Source: Neoceratodus forsteri
Lineage: Eukaryota > Chordata > Ceratodontiformes > Ceratodontidae
DNA: 64,000 bases
Reading direction: 5' to 3'
Assembly: GCA_016271365.2 (NCBI GenBank)
Contig: CM057458.1
Location: forward strand, 201,968,501-202,032,500
Shown here: piece after piece, positions 1 through 10,633 of the stretch
Layout: each line of letters starts with the position of its first letter
Position numbering within the stretch: the stretch's first letter is position 1
Program-made: the position numbers and the translations under genes
Notes under the pieces: generated by a model
The model's input: the letters and a program-made list of their open reading frames with translations, nothing else
What the model was told of the DNA's origin: nothing
Database searches by the model: none

Positions 1-813
1 CTACAAACTGCAAGCTGCTTGTGTAAAATGAAAAGAAAAACATGTTCAGCAATGCACAATGAACCTTTCAAATTTACCCCAAAGTGAAGCTCTGCTTACC
101 AGCTAAAGTTTGTAATCTGGTGAGTCAGGAAAAGTAGGCCCAAGGCTCCAGCTCCTGATTCTGTAGGGGTCCTTTTTGGGCTAGCAGCCCTCAAACTGTC
201 TCTATTTATAGTGACCCAAAAAGGTGATGTTGCTCCTATAGGGAGGGGTGTATTAGCCCCATTAGGGCTCATTATGTATGTATGTAATGTTTTGAGTCTG
301 TAAAACAAGGCAGTGTTGCTTCATTTGATGTTCCCTGAAAAACACCATATTCAGTCTGTGTGTGAGATATGTTTGCTGTTGCACCTCCTTGAAATAAAGT
401 GTGTTATTCTGGTTCGAAGAAAAAAAGGGTGGATCACCTGATGGTGATGTCACCACATAAAACGTATAAATGCCCACCACCAGGGGCTACTTTCTAGGTA
501 GAGAGTCAGTAGGCAATTCACTGAGGAAGGTGAAAGACCTCCTGAGACTGTATGGCTCCATACCGGTCATGTTCAAGCTAGGCTAGGAAAAGTCTTGGCA
601 CTACTAAAGAAAAGCAGTGGCCTTTTGATTTAACTGAGTTTGAACTAACCTTTATTTTCTTTATATTTAGTTTTGATTTCTTATATATATTTCACCTCAT
701 TTTATGCCAGAAATAAAATGATCAATGCCGTGAGGTGTTTTTTATGCACTGAATTTGTTGTCTGCCTGGTGACGTTATCTTGACTACCCACACCTGTCCA
801 CAACCACCTTTAA
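1..813. other. No gene recognised
   Basis: Only short chance frames occur here and none resembles a known protein. Several AATAAA-like hexamers are present (near 393 and 712), but with no coding region upstream they carry little weight. The stretch could be an old LTR or intergenic DNA; I cannot tell which. Confidence 0.4.
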
Positions 814-1347
814 GATTACTTTGTTAGGGCTGGCCTTGTGGTATGGTGGGCTGAGACACTGAGCACCTCACCTCATGCAACTCTGGAGACCCAGGTTTGG
901 GAATGGATATGGGTCAGTCAGGGGATGGCCATGGGAGGGAGACTTGAGCATCCCAAGGACAGCTCTCCTCCCTGGGGGAGAGTGGTACATGTGTCCCACT
1001 AGGTGACTGTCACCTGAAGAATCTGGGTGGATGCACAGTGTCCCATCTGCTTGATGCTGGGGTGTCATCTGCGAGGAGACAGAGCTCACACAGTGCATCA
1101 CTGCATACAAGAGGTCCCAGGGAGATGAAAGGGTGCCACCCCTGACCTTGGCAGGATGCTGGCCTGGTCCCCATTGACCCCACACCAGTGACTGGGCTCT
1201 CCAGATCCTGTGGCAGAGGACAGCTGGCAAAATAATAAGTCTCAGGGAAACTAGGTGATAGATCTGGGAGTACTGGTCCTGAAGAATGCAAATCAGTGGA
1301 TAAGGAGCCAAAAATACTAATTAAAAAAAAAAAGACTGCTTTGTAAG
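814..1347 (+). mobile_element. tRNA-derived SINE with A tail and target-site duplication
   Basis: The element proper runs from about 828 to 1333. Its first 75 bases look like a tRNA head: an A-box-like TGGTATGGTGGGCTGAG and a weak B-box-like stretch, GACCCAGGTTTGGG. It ends in an A run at 1323-1333. The flanks GATTACTTTGTTAG (814-827) and GACTGCTTTGTAAG (1334-1347) match at 11 of 14 positions, as expected for an aged target-site duplication. At about 500 bp it is long for a simple tRNA SINE, so the body may come from a LINE partner. Small frames on both strands inside it are chance. Confidence 0.6.
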
Positions 1348-1354
1348 CATACAA

Positions 1355-1757
1355 AATATTTCATGGTTTGGGCCCTGCATACCTGAAAGACCTCTTGGCC
1401 TGGCATGCTCCCATCTGCTGTCCCACTCCACCCGAGGAATTGTTGACAGTCATTTCAAGATCATGTCTGATACAATCTGGTGACAGGATGTTCTTGGTGG
1501 TGGCACCAGAAATTTGGAACTCCTTGCCTTATCATCATAGAAGTTCCCCATCTGTTGAGACACTTAAATGGGGCCTGAAAACTCATCTTTTTGAATTAGC
1601 CTATGGATCTGCTGATTAAGTCTTGTTGGACAGGTACCTCTGTATATATTTTCATGTTTCTGAATTTATGATGTTGTCTTTTAATTGTATTGTTTGTTAA
1701 GCACCCTGAGCCTCTAGGAAAGGATGCGGTATACTGCAAATAAAATTGCCTTGCCTA
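1355..1757 (+). pseudogene. 5'-truncated L2-type LINE, C-terminus and 3' UTR
   Basis: The frame at 1368-1619 gives the typical end of an L2-group reverse transcriptase ORF: the motif FLVVAPEIWNSLP followed by KWGLKTHLFELAYG and a stop. The AT-rich 3' UTR then ends with a short 'CACCCTGAGCCTCTAGG' hook and AAATAAAATT near 1739, as L2-clade tails do. Endonuclease and polymerase domains are absent, so this is an ordinary 5'-truncated insertion. Assignment to L2 rather than a neighbouring clade is inference from the tail. Confidence 0.65.
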
Positions 1758-1764
1758 AAAACTG

Positions 1765-1925
1765 TCACTGTAGTACCGTACGAGCAGGCTGCTGCACTGT
1801 GGAGGTGCCATCCTTCAGATGAGATGCTAAACTAAAGTCCCTTCTGCCCATCTTGGGTCACTGTCCATGTGGAAGTGAAATATGCCATGGCATTTTTTGA
1901 AGACGACTAAGGGAAGTTTTTTATT
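1765..1925 (+). repeat. SINE core fragment
   Basis: The segment CCATCCTTCAGATGAGATG, followed by a TTAAACT-like stretch, also occurs at 36523-36555 inside a complete tRNA-headed SINE. This fragment is therefore a headless copy of the same core. A second shared patch is ATGCCATGGCATTTTTTGAA here against ATGCCACTTCTTGAAAA there. Confidence 0.6.
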
Positions 1926-2587
1926 GGTAGAAATGTCAGTCATATCATACAATTAAAATTATGTAAACTGTAACATCATAACAGTGCTCAAGAGAAAAAT
2001 ATTAAACAACAAAATTAATATCAAAGAAAATAGAAGTAAAACAATTAGAAAAAAAAAGTAACCAGAACACAACTCTTTTGTTAAATACAGAACATACAAA
2101 CTGTTTGTTTTTATAGCTAATAGCCCACAATAATTTAAGTAATATTTAAATATTTCTTACTGAAGTAGAAGTGAAAAAATTAAACTTCTGTTTAAAGTAT
2201 GGACCTCAAGCTAGATTTGCACTGACAGCTACAATGCCATCAAGGTTCAAAGTGGTTAACTAGCACAACAAAAACTTAAACTATGCAAAGACATTTATAA
2301 AAAAAAATGTAAGTCTTTGAACATGTTCATTGTGCTTGCTGTTTTCCTGTGTTATTCTCTTTTTTATCTCTGTTGGTTGTCCTTGTGGTTTTCTCTCCAA
2401 ATTGTTGCATAGAAACCACCATATAGAGCTGTGGTTCGCATTCTCAATATCAGCTGTTTTCAATGGATTCAGTGGCAGTGCTTAAATTCCCAATTGAAAT
2501 GTCATTATAAATGAGTGTGACATCATACCCAATTAATTACAGCATTTTACAGTAACAAAATCCAGTTGATAAAGGGCACCCAGTTAT
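1926..2587. other. AT-rich DNA, no gene
   Basis: The stretch is strongly A+T rich with homopolymer runs. No coding frame or repeat family was recognised. Confidence 0.5.
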
Positions 2588-2588
2588 G

Positions 2589-2622
<34 letters not shown>

Positions 2623-2623
2623 T
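2588..2623. repeat. (TA)n microsatellite
   Basis: About fourteen TA units, then AAATATATA. It abuts the left end of the palindromic element that starts at 2624, so it may mark a TA-rich insertion target. Confidence 0.9.
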
Positions 2624-2968
2624 ATTCTTTGCAAAAACTGCGTTAATGCAACTTTTAGGGTTCAGGCTTAATAAAAGTAGAATGTCGCTTTTAGGGCTTC
2701 CAACCCCAAACTCCCTCATGTCATTCTTGCTGGGAAATCAGGGGCTGAGTCATCTTAGGGTTGTCAACCTAAATCTCACACCATTAGGTGTGTATATTTC
2801 TGCAGTGTATAGATAGGTTGAAAACCCCTAGGAATACTCCACCCCTGATTTGCTTTAGAGGTGGTGTTGGTGGTTTAGGGTTGGAAACCCTAAAGCCACA
2901 TTTTCCTACTTTTGCTGCTTTAGTCTGAACCTTAAATGTTGCATTAATGCAGTTTTTTTGCAAAGAAT
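2624..2968. mobile_element. Palindromic foldback MITE, 345 bp
   Basis: The left end ATTCTTTGCAAAAACTGC is inverted at the right end as GCAGTTTTTTTGCAAAGAAT. Complementarity continues inward for most of the element: the GGGTTCAGGCTTAAT and AGGGCTTCCAACCCC region pairs with GGGTTGGAAACCCT and the GTCTGAACCTTAA region, and AAATCAGGGGCTGAG pairs with CTCCACCCCTGATTT. It has no coding capacity. No clear target duplication was seen, so the superfamily is undetermined. Confidence 0.7.
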
Positions 2969-3239
2969 GTCCTTATTTTTTGAGATATTATAATGGTATC
3001 CTTATTTTCCTGATGGTCCACTCCCAAGTTCCTATACTTTTTGACATAGTGTAATTGTATCCTTATATGTTTGATGGACTGCAGATCGCTCTGGACCCTG
3101 TGCTCCCATCCCTCCATAGATGTATATGTAAGTTTATGGGGAAGCACAGGGCTCTGCAGGCCCTGCACTTCCATTAGTAGGACAACAGCAACCAAATTGT
3201 CATTCCACACCACCGCAGTATAATTCCATGGCAGTGGCA

Positions 3240-3720
3240 TGAAAATATATTTTGGGCAAGATTTGAAAAATGACAACTGTCACATTCATGAGGTGGTATA
3301 AAGAAATGGCTATGTTGATAATTTGGAATTAAAATTAAGAAAGTTATGAGCGAGCATTCAAAATGTCAACAGATGTGCACAACTTTGCAATTTTAGCATA
3401 ATCTGACCCCAAGTTTTCAACATACCCTTCTTATGACTGTACCTCATGAACAAGTATGGTGAAAATGTTGAAATCCCACCCGGAAGGTGATTTTGCCAAC
3501 CAACCATGAAATCACCTTTCAGAAAGGATTTATGAAATGACACCAACATTGTTGAACAGGTGGGGTATCAAAAAGGGTATGTTGAAAATTTGATGTCGAA
3601 ATCATGAAAGGTGACAAAGTTATTCGCCAAAGTTGAAAACCCCATTGAAATACGTTGATTCCCCATACGAAAAAATATCTTTTTTCATGAGTCATCATAT
3701 GAGACAAGAATCTTGTTTTC
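3240..3720 (+). repeat. Repeat family X, copy 1
   Basis: This AT-rich non-coding repeat is shared with 18480-19190. Examples are 'CTCATGAACAAG...GAAAATGTTGAAATCCCA' here against 'CTCTTGAACAAG...GAACATGTTCAAATCCCA' there, and CCATGAAATCACCTTTC against CCATGAAATCACTTTTG. The copy is interrupted on its right by a CR1 tail at 3722. Confidence 0.55.
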
Positions 3721-3721
3721 A

Positions 3722-4042
3722 TATAATCATAGAATCATGCCAACAGAAAAAGACCATTTGGCTCATCGAGTCTGCCAGAAAGAGATGCCCTCTGCCTCCC
3801 TTTTACCTCCTACCCCACTGTCCTCTCCTTCCTCCCCTTCCTAGTCCCATGTAGTTATCCCATGTTCTCTTGAATTTCTCCACCATATCCACCTCCACCA
3901 CCCAATCTGACAACCTTTTCCATGGTTCTACAATCCTTTTTTGAGAAGTAACAGCCCTGCACGTCCCCTCTACATCTGCCCGCCCTCCAGCTTAAATGCA
4001 TGTCCTCTGGTGGTTTTGTTTTCGCTGAGTCTGAAGATGCCA
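3722..4042 (-). pseudogene. CR1-type LINE 3' end
   Basis: Read on the minus strand, this encodes the end of a CR1 ORF2: the pattern RGHAFKLEGGR followed by EPWKRLSDWVVEV and KFKRTWD, with frameshifts. It runs into the CR1 terminal sequence, which appears on the plus strand as 'TCATAGAATCAT' at about 3727-3738, one octamer-like repeat typical of CR1 ends. Only the last 300 bp are present. It sits inside a repeat family X copy. Confidence 0.7.
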
Positions 4043-4931
4043 TTTTGTATCATGAGTCATGAAAAAAGATTCATAATATTAAAAAAACAGCATTTTATGG
4101 GCATTTCTGCAACAGTTACGTACAGAACCCAGCTAAGGAGCCCCTGATAAGCAAGCTACATGTGTTTGTTGCTCTCAGGACTGTCATTTTTGTGGGTTTT
4201 CAAATGTGAATTTTTATGGAAAAAGAGAAACCAAGATGGCAGCAAATGAAATAATGATTTTCCCCTCATGAAAAAAGATTGGCCCTGTATGAAAAAGATC
4301 ATTTTTCATTTCATATAGTTATTTTTCAGTGCTTACTGAGCATACTCAGAACCAAGTACTCAAAATTCCAAAATTAAATAACTTTGGAATGGATTAATAT
4401 TTTTTCACCAAACAAGCAAAAGGCACATCTGTCAGCCATCCCCTTTCAACACAGACAGTTTCAGGCCCAAATTCAAAATTGTCTGGGTGCTAGTCAAGTT
4501 GACAGAAAAACCTATTAAAACCAATTGGTAAAAATTCTGAAAAATTCACATTTTGCACTATCTGTATCTCGGAATCCACACATCTGACTAGAACAAAACT
4601 TGGTACATCATGTGACCTGCCCTACATGACAGTGCATGCAAAATTTAATGTAAATCCATTACACAGTTGCAAAAGTATTAAAGTGCAAATTTGGGGGTTT
4701 AACATTGAAGTGCCCGTACAACCCTAAATAGATGGGGCACGACCCTGCCCCTATAGTCTATAGATACAAAGTTCTCAGATCATGTCCTATTAATTCAGTA
4801 AGTCTTCAGATGGATTTCTTTCTGTTGAAATCACAGTTTGCATCTAGCTTGTCAGATTTGGTGCTTGATGCAGGAAAAAATTACCCAAACAGTACTTTCA
4901 TGATAGCCATGTGATGACATGAGGAATGATC
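4043..4931. other. AT-rich DNA, no gene
   Basis: Recurrent motifs of the type CATGAAAAAAGATT (4067, 4268) link it loosely to the material before the CR1 tail. No protein similarity was recognised. Confidence 0.4.
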
Positions 4932-5071
4932 CTTTAATAACCAGTATGTAAGTAGCACTCACCCATATGGTGGTTTCCATCTGATAGCCAGTGTATTCTG
5001 TTTAATAACCAGTATGTAAGTAGCCTTCGCCCATACGGCACTTTTCCATCTGATGATAACCACTGTATTCT
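4932..5071. repeat. Tandem duplication, about 70 bp x 2
   Basis: Both units begin TTTAATAACCAGTATGTAAG (4932 and 5000), continue TAGC..TC.CCCATA and end with CCATCTGAT...TGTATTCT. They differ by several substitutions and small indels. No coding frame crosses both. Confidence 0.75.
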
Positions 5072-5328
5072 ATAAGTCCTCAATGTAGCTGTATTGACAC
5101 AACAGCTGTTGCATGGTTTCAAATTAAGCAATGCAACTGATATGTGGCCAGAATAGTTTATCAATACTTTTTTGTTTGTAATTACTATATAACAACTAAA
5201 ATTCATGCCTATTATATTTAGTGCTCTGAGCACACTTGACTTGTTCTTGTCATCATATTTTCATGGGTGAAACAATATAGAGGACAATAGATGGGCAGCA
5301 GATAACAACATGGAGAACAGTGGATAGG

Positions 5329-5463
5329 CATCCATGCACAACCAGCCTGTTGTGCCACAGAGGGGTTCTGATAACATCTGACCTCGAGAGTGAAGCTTGA
5401 CAGGTCCAATGGTATCAGAACCCCGAGGTGGCACAAAAAGGCTGATTGTGCATGAGGATGCCA
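5329..5463. repeat. Long hairpin (inverted repeat)
   Basis: Two arms of about 57 bases surround a loop of about 20 bases. Left-arm blocks are CATGCACAACCAGCCT, TTGTGCCAC and GGGGTTCTGATA; the right arm carries their complements TATCAGAACCCC, GTGGCACAA and AGGCTGATTGTGCATG. The loop contains GAGAGTGAAGCTTGA, which recurs at 6058. This is probably a foldback MITE. Confidence 0.7.
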
Positions 5464-5878
5464 ATCCTCTATTTTATATAGTGTATAGTGCCCCAGAAAA
5501 TCACTTACAGTTCTTTTTTTAGAAGCCTTTTACCTTTTGTGTGCAATGAAATGTTCAGTGGTAAAGGGTGGTTGCCAACTGGTTGCTAAGCAGGAGGCAT
5601 GGCTACCTGTCTAGAGCATCTTCCTATTGACTGGCAGGTACATTGGGAGGGTTAAAAAAGAAACATGGTGACCATAACACTCGCTAAGCGAGAGAGCTGT
5701 GGAGTAGGGGGTAATTTTTTTAATTTTAATTTTATTTTCAAGTCCAAATATCTGGTTGATCCTGCATTTCCTCATATCTGGTTGATCCTGCATTTTGCAA
5801 GGCTCTGATGTGACTGTCTCCACAGGAGCATGGATCCGTCCATTTCTGCCGCTATGGTAAGTGATGTGCTTGGAACCT

Positions 5879-5975
5879 CTAGAGGTTTTCAAAATGCTGT
5901 TCTACTGCAGTAGGGTATTATCACATTCCATGACCTTTTGAACTGCAGCAGAACAACATTTTGAGAACCTCCAGT
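5879..5975. repeat. Hairpin (inverted repeat)
   Basis: AGGTTTTCAAAATGCTGTTC on the left is complementary to 'GAACAACATTTTGAGAACCT' on the right, and CTGCAGT pairs with ACTGCAG. It lies about 400 bp from the 5329 hairpin and close to a second GAGAGTGAAGCTTGA copy at 6058, so both may be pieces of one foldback family. Confidence 0.65.
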
Positions 5976-6079
5976 TTCCATGCACAACAATGGTCCACTA
6001 TACACTATAACCTTGTATTCACTTCGAGAGGTTGCCATGACAACATAATAAACCTTGAGAGTGAAGCTTGAGAGGTTTA

Positions 6080-7049
6080 CTGTTTTTTAAACTAAGTTTT
6101 ATGTATTCAGACATATCAAATATAACCAATTAACAATAAAGAGACAAGAATAGAAAAGAAAAAGGAACCCCCACCCCCGTTACAAACCTCACAATTGTTT
6201 TCCTTGCATCTTTGAGAAGTGAATTCAGCATTGTTGTTAACTGATAACCATTCTTGTCTTATATAGTGCATGGGCACCAGTAGTCAACAACATAGCATTT
6301 CTCGAGGATTGAGTCTGGTTTACTTATGTGACCCAGCTTTACCATGCCTGAGCGATGAGAGAATCGCTCCATCTGGCTGCAGTGGCTAGGGGAAAGTTGC
6401 TGCAGTTTGGGAAGAGCTTAAGGTACACACACACTAACAACTCTGTCCTTACTGTGCCATGTTTTTTTCTCAAAGTGCCATTCTCTTCTGGGTCAATGTT
6501 TCGATGTCTCAGTGCCATGGCCGTTCATGAGGAGTGAGGTCTGCGGGGCATGCATGTGTGAAGATGTTCAAGTTGTTGTATCATCATAGTGACATACTCA
6601 AGAGGGAACAACAGCCTATTGATGTTACTATGATAGTACAACATTAGGATTTGCTTAAAATCCATACATAACAATGTGCACCCATACACTAAAGTGCTAC
6701 TACCGTATAATGATTCACTTAATATACACTGTCTTTTGATTTTCACACTAATATGAAAACAGTGAAACCAGAGAAAATAAAAAGATAGTGAATAATTCCT
6801 CTTGACAGTATCTATCACCCCCAATTTACGGTAGCAAGAAAGCCAAGTGATATTCCAAATTTTTGGAGGAATTCATGGAGCCATACATTGTAATAGTAGA
6901 CTTTGATGATGCTGAGGTGGAATGCCACCATACTCTAGTATTATTTCAAAACTTTGGGACTGTATTACATCATACAGTTGTGTCCAGGAGCAGTTCAAAA
7001 AGTGTATAGGTAGTAACTTGCACTTTCTTTTTTTTTGGTCCTCCAAAGC
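6080..7049. other. No gene recognised
   Basis: No coding similarity or repeat family was seen. A T run and CR1 ORF1-like sequence begin after about 7030. Confidence 0.4.
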
Positions 7050-7059
7050 CCTCGACCAG

Positions 7060-7620
7060 CCATGCATGAGACCCCATAAGGGAAGGAAACAACTCCTGGT
7101 GGGGGACTTGATTATTAGGGGGGTAGAAATGGGGGAGGAAGCGGATAGGCAGATAAGGTACCTCCCTGGCACCACGGCTCAGAGGGACAGGAAACTAATC
7201 CTCAGGATCACGGGAGCAGCTGCATGAGGGAGGGAGCTGGATGTCATTGTCCACCTAGGGACAAATGACCTGGCTGTGATTGGGATCAGAGCGGTGCAAG
7301 AGGAGTTTGTGGAGTTGGGGAGGGGTCTTAGACAAGTAGCATGTACGGTAACCTTCTCGGAGGTGCTGCCTGTCTATGGCAAGGATGATGCTAGGGTATT
7401 CCACACCATGGGATTCAATGAATGATTGAAAAACTGGTGTGGAGCTTAGGGATTTGGCTTCATTAGGGATGGGGGAGCTACCTGGAGGGATGCAGGCTTA
7501 TACTGGCATGATGGTCTGCATCTGTCCGGGGGGGGAAACTAGGATCCTAGATGACAGGTTTAAATGCTTCATTGACAAGCATTTAAACTAGCCAAGGGGG
7601 AAGGCACTGAAAAGAAGCAG
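7060..7620 (+). pseudogene. CR1 ORF1 remnant with SGNH esterase-like domain
   Basis: Three blocks of the GDSL/SGNH hydrolase fold appear in order. First is LLVGDLIIRG (7091-7120), where family members usually have GDS. Next is DVIVHLGTND (7240-7269), containing the GTND block. Last is YWHDGLHLS (7501-7527), containing the Asp-x-x-His block. Vertebrate CR1 ORF1 proteins are known to carry this esterase domain. Here the nucleophile position reads Leu instead of Ser, and stops occur at 7225, near 7420 and later, so the copy cannot be active. The remainder, up to GKRG-type basic residues before ORF2, is degraded. Confidence 0.75.
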
Positions 7621-7778
7621 GGAAATCCCAGCCTCCCCCCACAAAACACAGTAGTTAGAGAGGTAAACACCAAGGTAGAGAAGTCAGTAGGGAGCAGGAC
7701 AGGGATAAATACAGAAAAAGGTGGTAAGGACAGGGATGGGGCTAAAAGGGGTAAGGCCATAAAAAAAATAAAAAGAAG

Positions 7779-10519
7779 GTGATGAGTATTAATGCCCACA
7801 GTCTGTGCAACAAGCTCCCTGAACTAGGGACTTGATGGAATAGGGATGCCTGGATATTGTGGCAGTCACTGAAACATGGTACACAAAAAACCATGACTGG
7901 GATGTCAACATACCAGGATACACAGTCTACAGGAGGGACAGGGTGGGTAAAAGAGGAGGAGGAGTAGCTCTCTATATAAGGGAAGGGATTTAAGCAATAG
8001 AACTAAAGAATGAACAGGAAGTTGATGAGTCACTATGGGTCACCCTGGAGACAGGAAATGGCACCACAATCCACATGGGGGTTGTGTACAGACCCCCATC
8101 TCAGGGGGAAGAAATGGACAAGGAAATGATAGAAAGCATCCTTAAAATGGCAGAAAAGGGGAGATATTGTTAATGGGGGACCTGAATATGCCAGATGTTT
8201 ACTGGAGTACCTTTGCTGCAGGCACATCCAAGAGCAGGGTTATTCTTGATGCCCTACAAGGGGTATGCCTCAGACAGCTAGTGCTGGAACCCACTCAGGA
8301 GGGAGCAATCTTAGACCTGGTACTCTCAAATGGGGATGGAGAAAGTATCTCAGATTTAGAAGTGGGTAACCATCTGGGAACAAGTGACCACCAAACAGTG
8401 TGGTTCACAATAAACACAGCCATAGAGTCTAGCCATACAAAAACAAGAGTACTGGACTTTAGGAAGGCTGACTTTGGGAAAATGAGAGAGTGCCTCAGAA
8501 AAGCACTAGCAAACGGGCAAGAAGGAGGGGTGGAAGAACAATGGGAATAATCAAAACAGCCATCGCTGAGGCAACAACCCTTTGCCTGAAGCAAATCAAC
8601 AAAACAAAATGAAGGAGGTGGCAGGGATGATTAAGGAGAAAAGGATAGCATTCAGGAAATATAAGGAAACACAGAAGGAGCAAGACAGAGAACTTTATCA
8701 GTTAAAGCAGAAGGAGGTAGGGAAGGCAGTCAGAATAGCAAAGGCACAAACTGAGGAAAAGATAGCCAACTCTGTTAAGAAGGGGGATAAACCTTTTATA
8801 CGTACATTAGAGAGAGAAGAAAGACCAAGGGAGGGATACAGAGACTTAATAAAGGGGAGGAAATGTGGGCAGAGGATGACAGTGAAAAAGCAGGGATACT
8901 GAACGAATATTTCTGCTCAGTATTCACAACAGAAGATGAGTGGGAGGTACCTAAACCAAACAAGAGAGAAACTCTGAATAAGGAGGTTGATACCAGTCCA
9001 TTCACAGAAGAAAGGGTTTTGAAAGAACTCTTGAAACTTAGGGTGGACAAAGCAATGGGGCCTGATGGGATTCACCCAAGAATTCTAAAAGAACTAAGAG
9101 TAGAACTATTAAAGCTACTGACTACTCTCTTTAACAAATCATGGGAGGATGGGGTGGTACCTGAGGACTGGAGGAGGAGGGCAAATATGATTCCACTTCA
9201 CAAACGTGGGAGTAGGGCAGAGGCAGGAAACTAGAGACCAGTTAGTTTGACTTCAGTGGTAGGGAAAATGATGGAATCACTTCTGATGGAAAGAATTTTT
9301 GAGTACCTAGAGGCCAGTGGGGCACAGGACCCAAGGCAGCATGGTTTCTCAGCAGGAAGGTCATGTCAGACGAACCTAATAGATTTCTTTGACTGGGTGA
9401 CCAAAGTAGTAGACCAGAGAGGGGCTGTGGATATGGCCTACCTGGATTTTAGCAAGGCATTTGACACAGTCTCACACAAAAGATTAATATACAAGTTAGC
9501 CAGCCTGGAAGTGGGTCCCAAGGTGATAGCCTGGATAAAAAATGGGCTGGACAACAGGATGCAAAGGGTAATAGTAAACGGAGTCCACAGTGAAGAAAGG
9601 AGGGTAACTAGTGGGATAACGCAGGGTTTGGTACTGGGACCGGTCCTCTTTAATGTCTTTATAAGTGACATTGGAGAGCACCTGGAAGGAAAGGTATGTC
9701 TCTTTGCAGATGACACAAAGATCTGCAACAGGGTTGATACACAAGGTGGGGTGGAAAGAATGAAAAGGGACTTGGCAAGGTTGGAGGAATGGACAAAAAT
9801 GTGGCAGCTCAGATTCAATGCAAAGAGATGCAAGGTAATGCATCTGGGAAATAAAAACCCAGGGGAAGAGTACACAATGGGGGGGGAGTTAATAACAACA
9901 ACAAAAATCGAAAGAGACCTAGGAGTAATTGTATCAGATGACCTAAAGGTGGGCAAGCAATGCGAGAAGGCTGTGAGAATGGCTGGGGGGACACTGGGAG
10001 GCACAGGGAGAGGCATCAACAGTAGAAAACACGAAGTTGTTATCCCTCAGTACAGACAGTTAGTAAGACCCTATCTGGAGTACTGCATGCAGTTCTGGAG
10101 ACCCCATCTCTGCAAAGCCATAGACATAGTGGAGGCTGTTCGGAGGAGGGCAACCAAAATGGTGCAGGGTCTGCACCAGAAGACATACGAGGAGAGACTA
10201 AAGCAGCTTAATATGTATACCCTTGAGAAAGGAGGGAGAGGGGGACATGATAAAAACTTTCAAGTACCTCAAGGGAATTTACAAAGTACAAGAGGGTAGT
10301 ATCTTTCAGAAGAAGAGATGTGCAAGAACAAGGGGGCATAATTTGAAGATAGAGGGGGGATGGCTCAGAGGTAATGTTAGAATGTATTTTTTCACAGACA
10401 GGGTTGTGGATGCATGGAACAGCCTTCCTGAGGAAGTTGTGGAGTCAGGAACAGTGGGAGAATTCAAGAATGCATGGGGCAGGCATAAGGCAATTCTAAT
10501 GGGGGGTAGGAGGAAGTAA
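7779..10519 (+). pseudogene. CR1 ORF2: endonuclease and reverse transcriptase, broken
   Basis: The product nicks target DNA and copies the element RNA onto it. The endonuclease starts at SINAHSLCNKLPEL (7789) and shows VTETWY, RGGGVALYI, GVVYRPP, MGDLNMPDVYW and the GTSDH block near 8390, spread over three frames. A basic linker follows. The reverse transcriptase gives KAMGPDGIHPRILKEL, a NYRPVSL equivalent broken by a stop at 9232, QHGFSAGRSCQTNL, YLDFSKAFDTVSH, and an intact FADD catalytic box at 9703-9714. The C-terminal part is RRRATKMVQGLHQKTYEERL followed by FFTDRVVDAWNSLP. The longest clean stretch is 350 codons (9247-10299). The frames end at 10519. Confidence 0.85.
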
Positions 10520-10633
10520 GCTGTTTATTAACTAGAATCTGCAGCTTATCCATCAGGTAGGGAAATGGGCAGACTAGGTGGGCCAAGCAGTCCTTATCTG
10601 CCATCAAATTCAATGTTTCTATGTTTCTATGCC

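Larger units (their letters stand above)
7050..10633 (+). mobile_element. CR1-type LINE, copy A
   Basis: This copy runs from within ORF1 to the 3' end. The order is an esterase-like ORF1 remnant, an AP endonuclease, reverse transcriptase, a C-terminal tail and a short 3' UTR that ends in TTTCTATG repeats (10613-10630). The last 70 bases (TGGGCCAAGCAG...TTATCTGCCATCAA) match the end of copy B at 49330-49365. The 5' end is truncated inside ORF1. Multiple stops and frameshifts make it inactive. Confidence 0.85.

Noticed and set aside
2624..2968. Interstitial telomere repeat (TTAGGG occurs several times)
   Set aside because: The hexamers are dispersed and belong to the palindromic arms, not to a tandem array.
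5748..5795. CTGGTTGATCCTGC twice, identical to the start of 18S rRNA
   Set aside because: The match stops after 14 bases in both copies and the following rRNA sequence is absent; this is a 26 bp direct repeat, not an rRNA gene.
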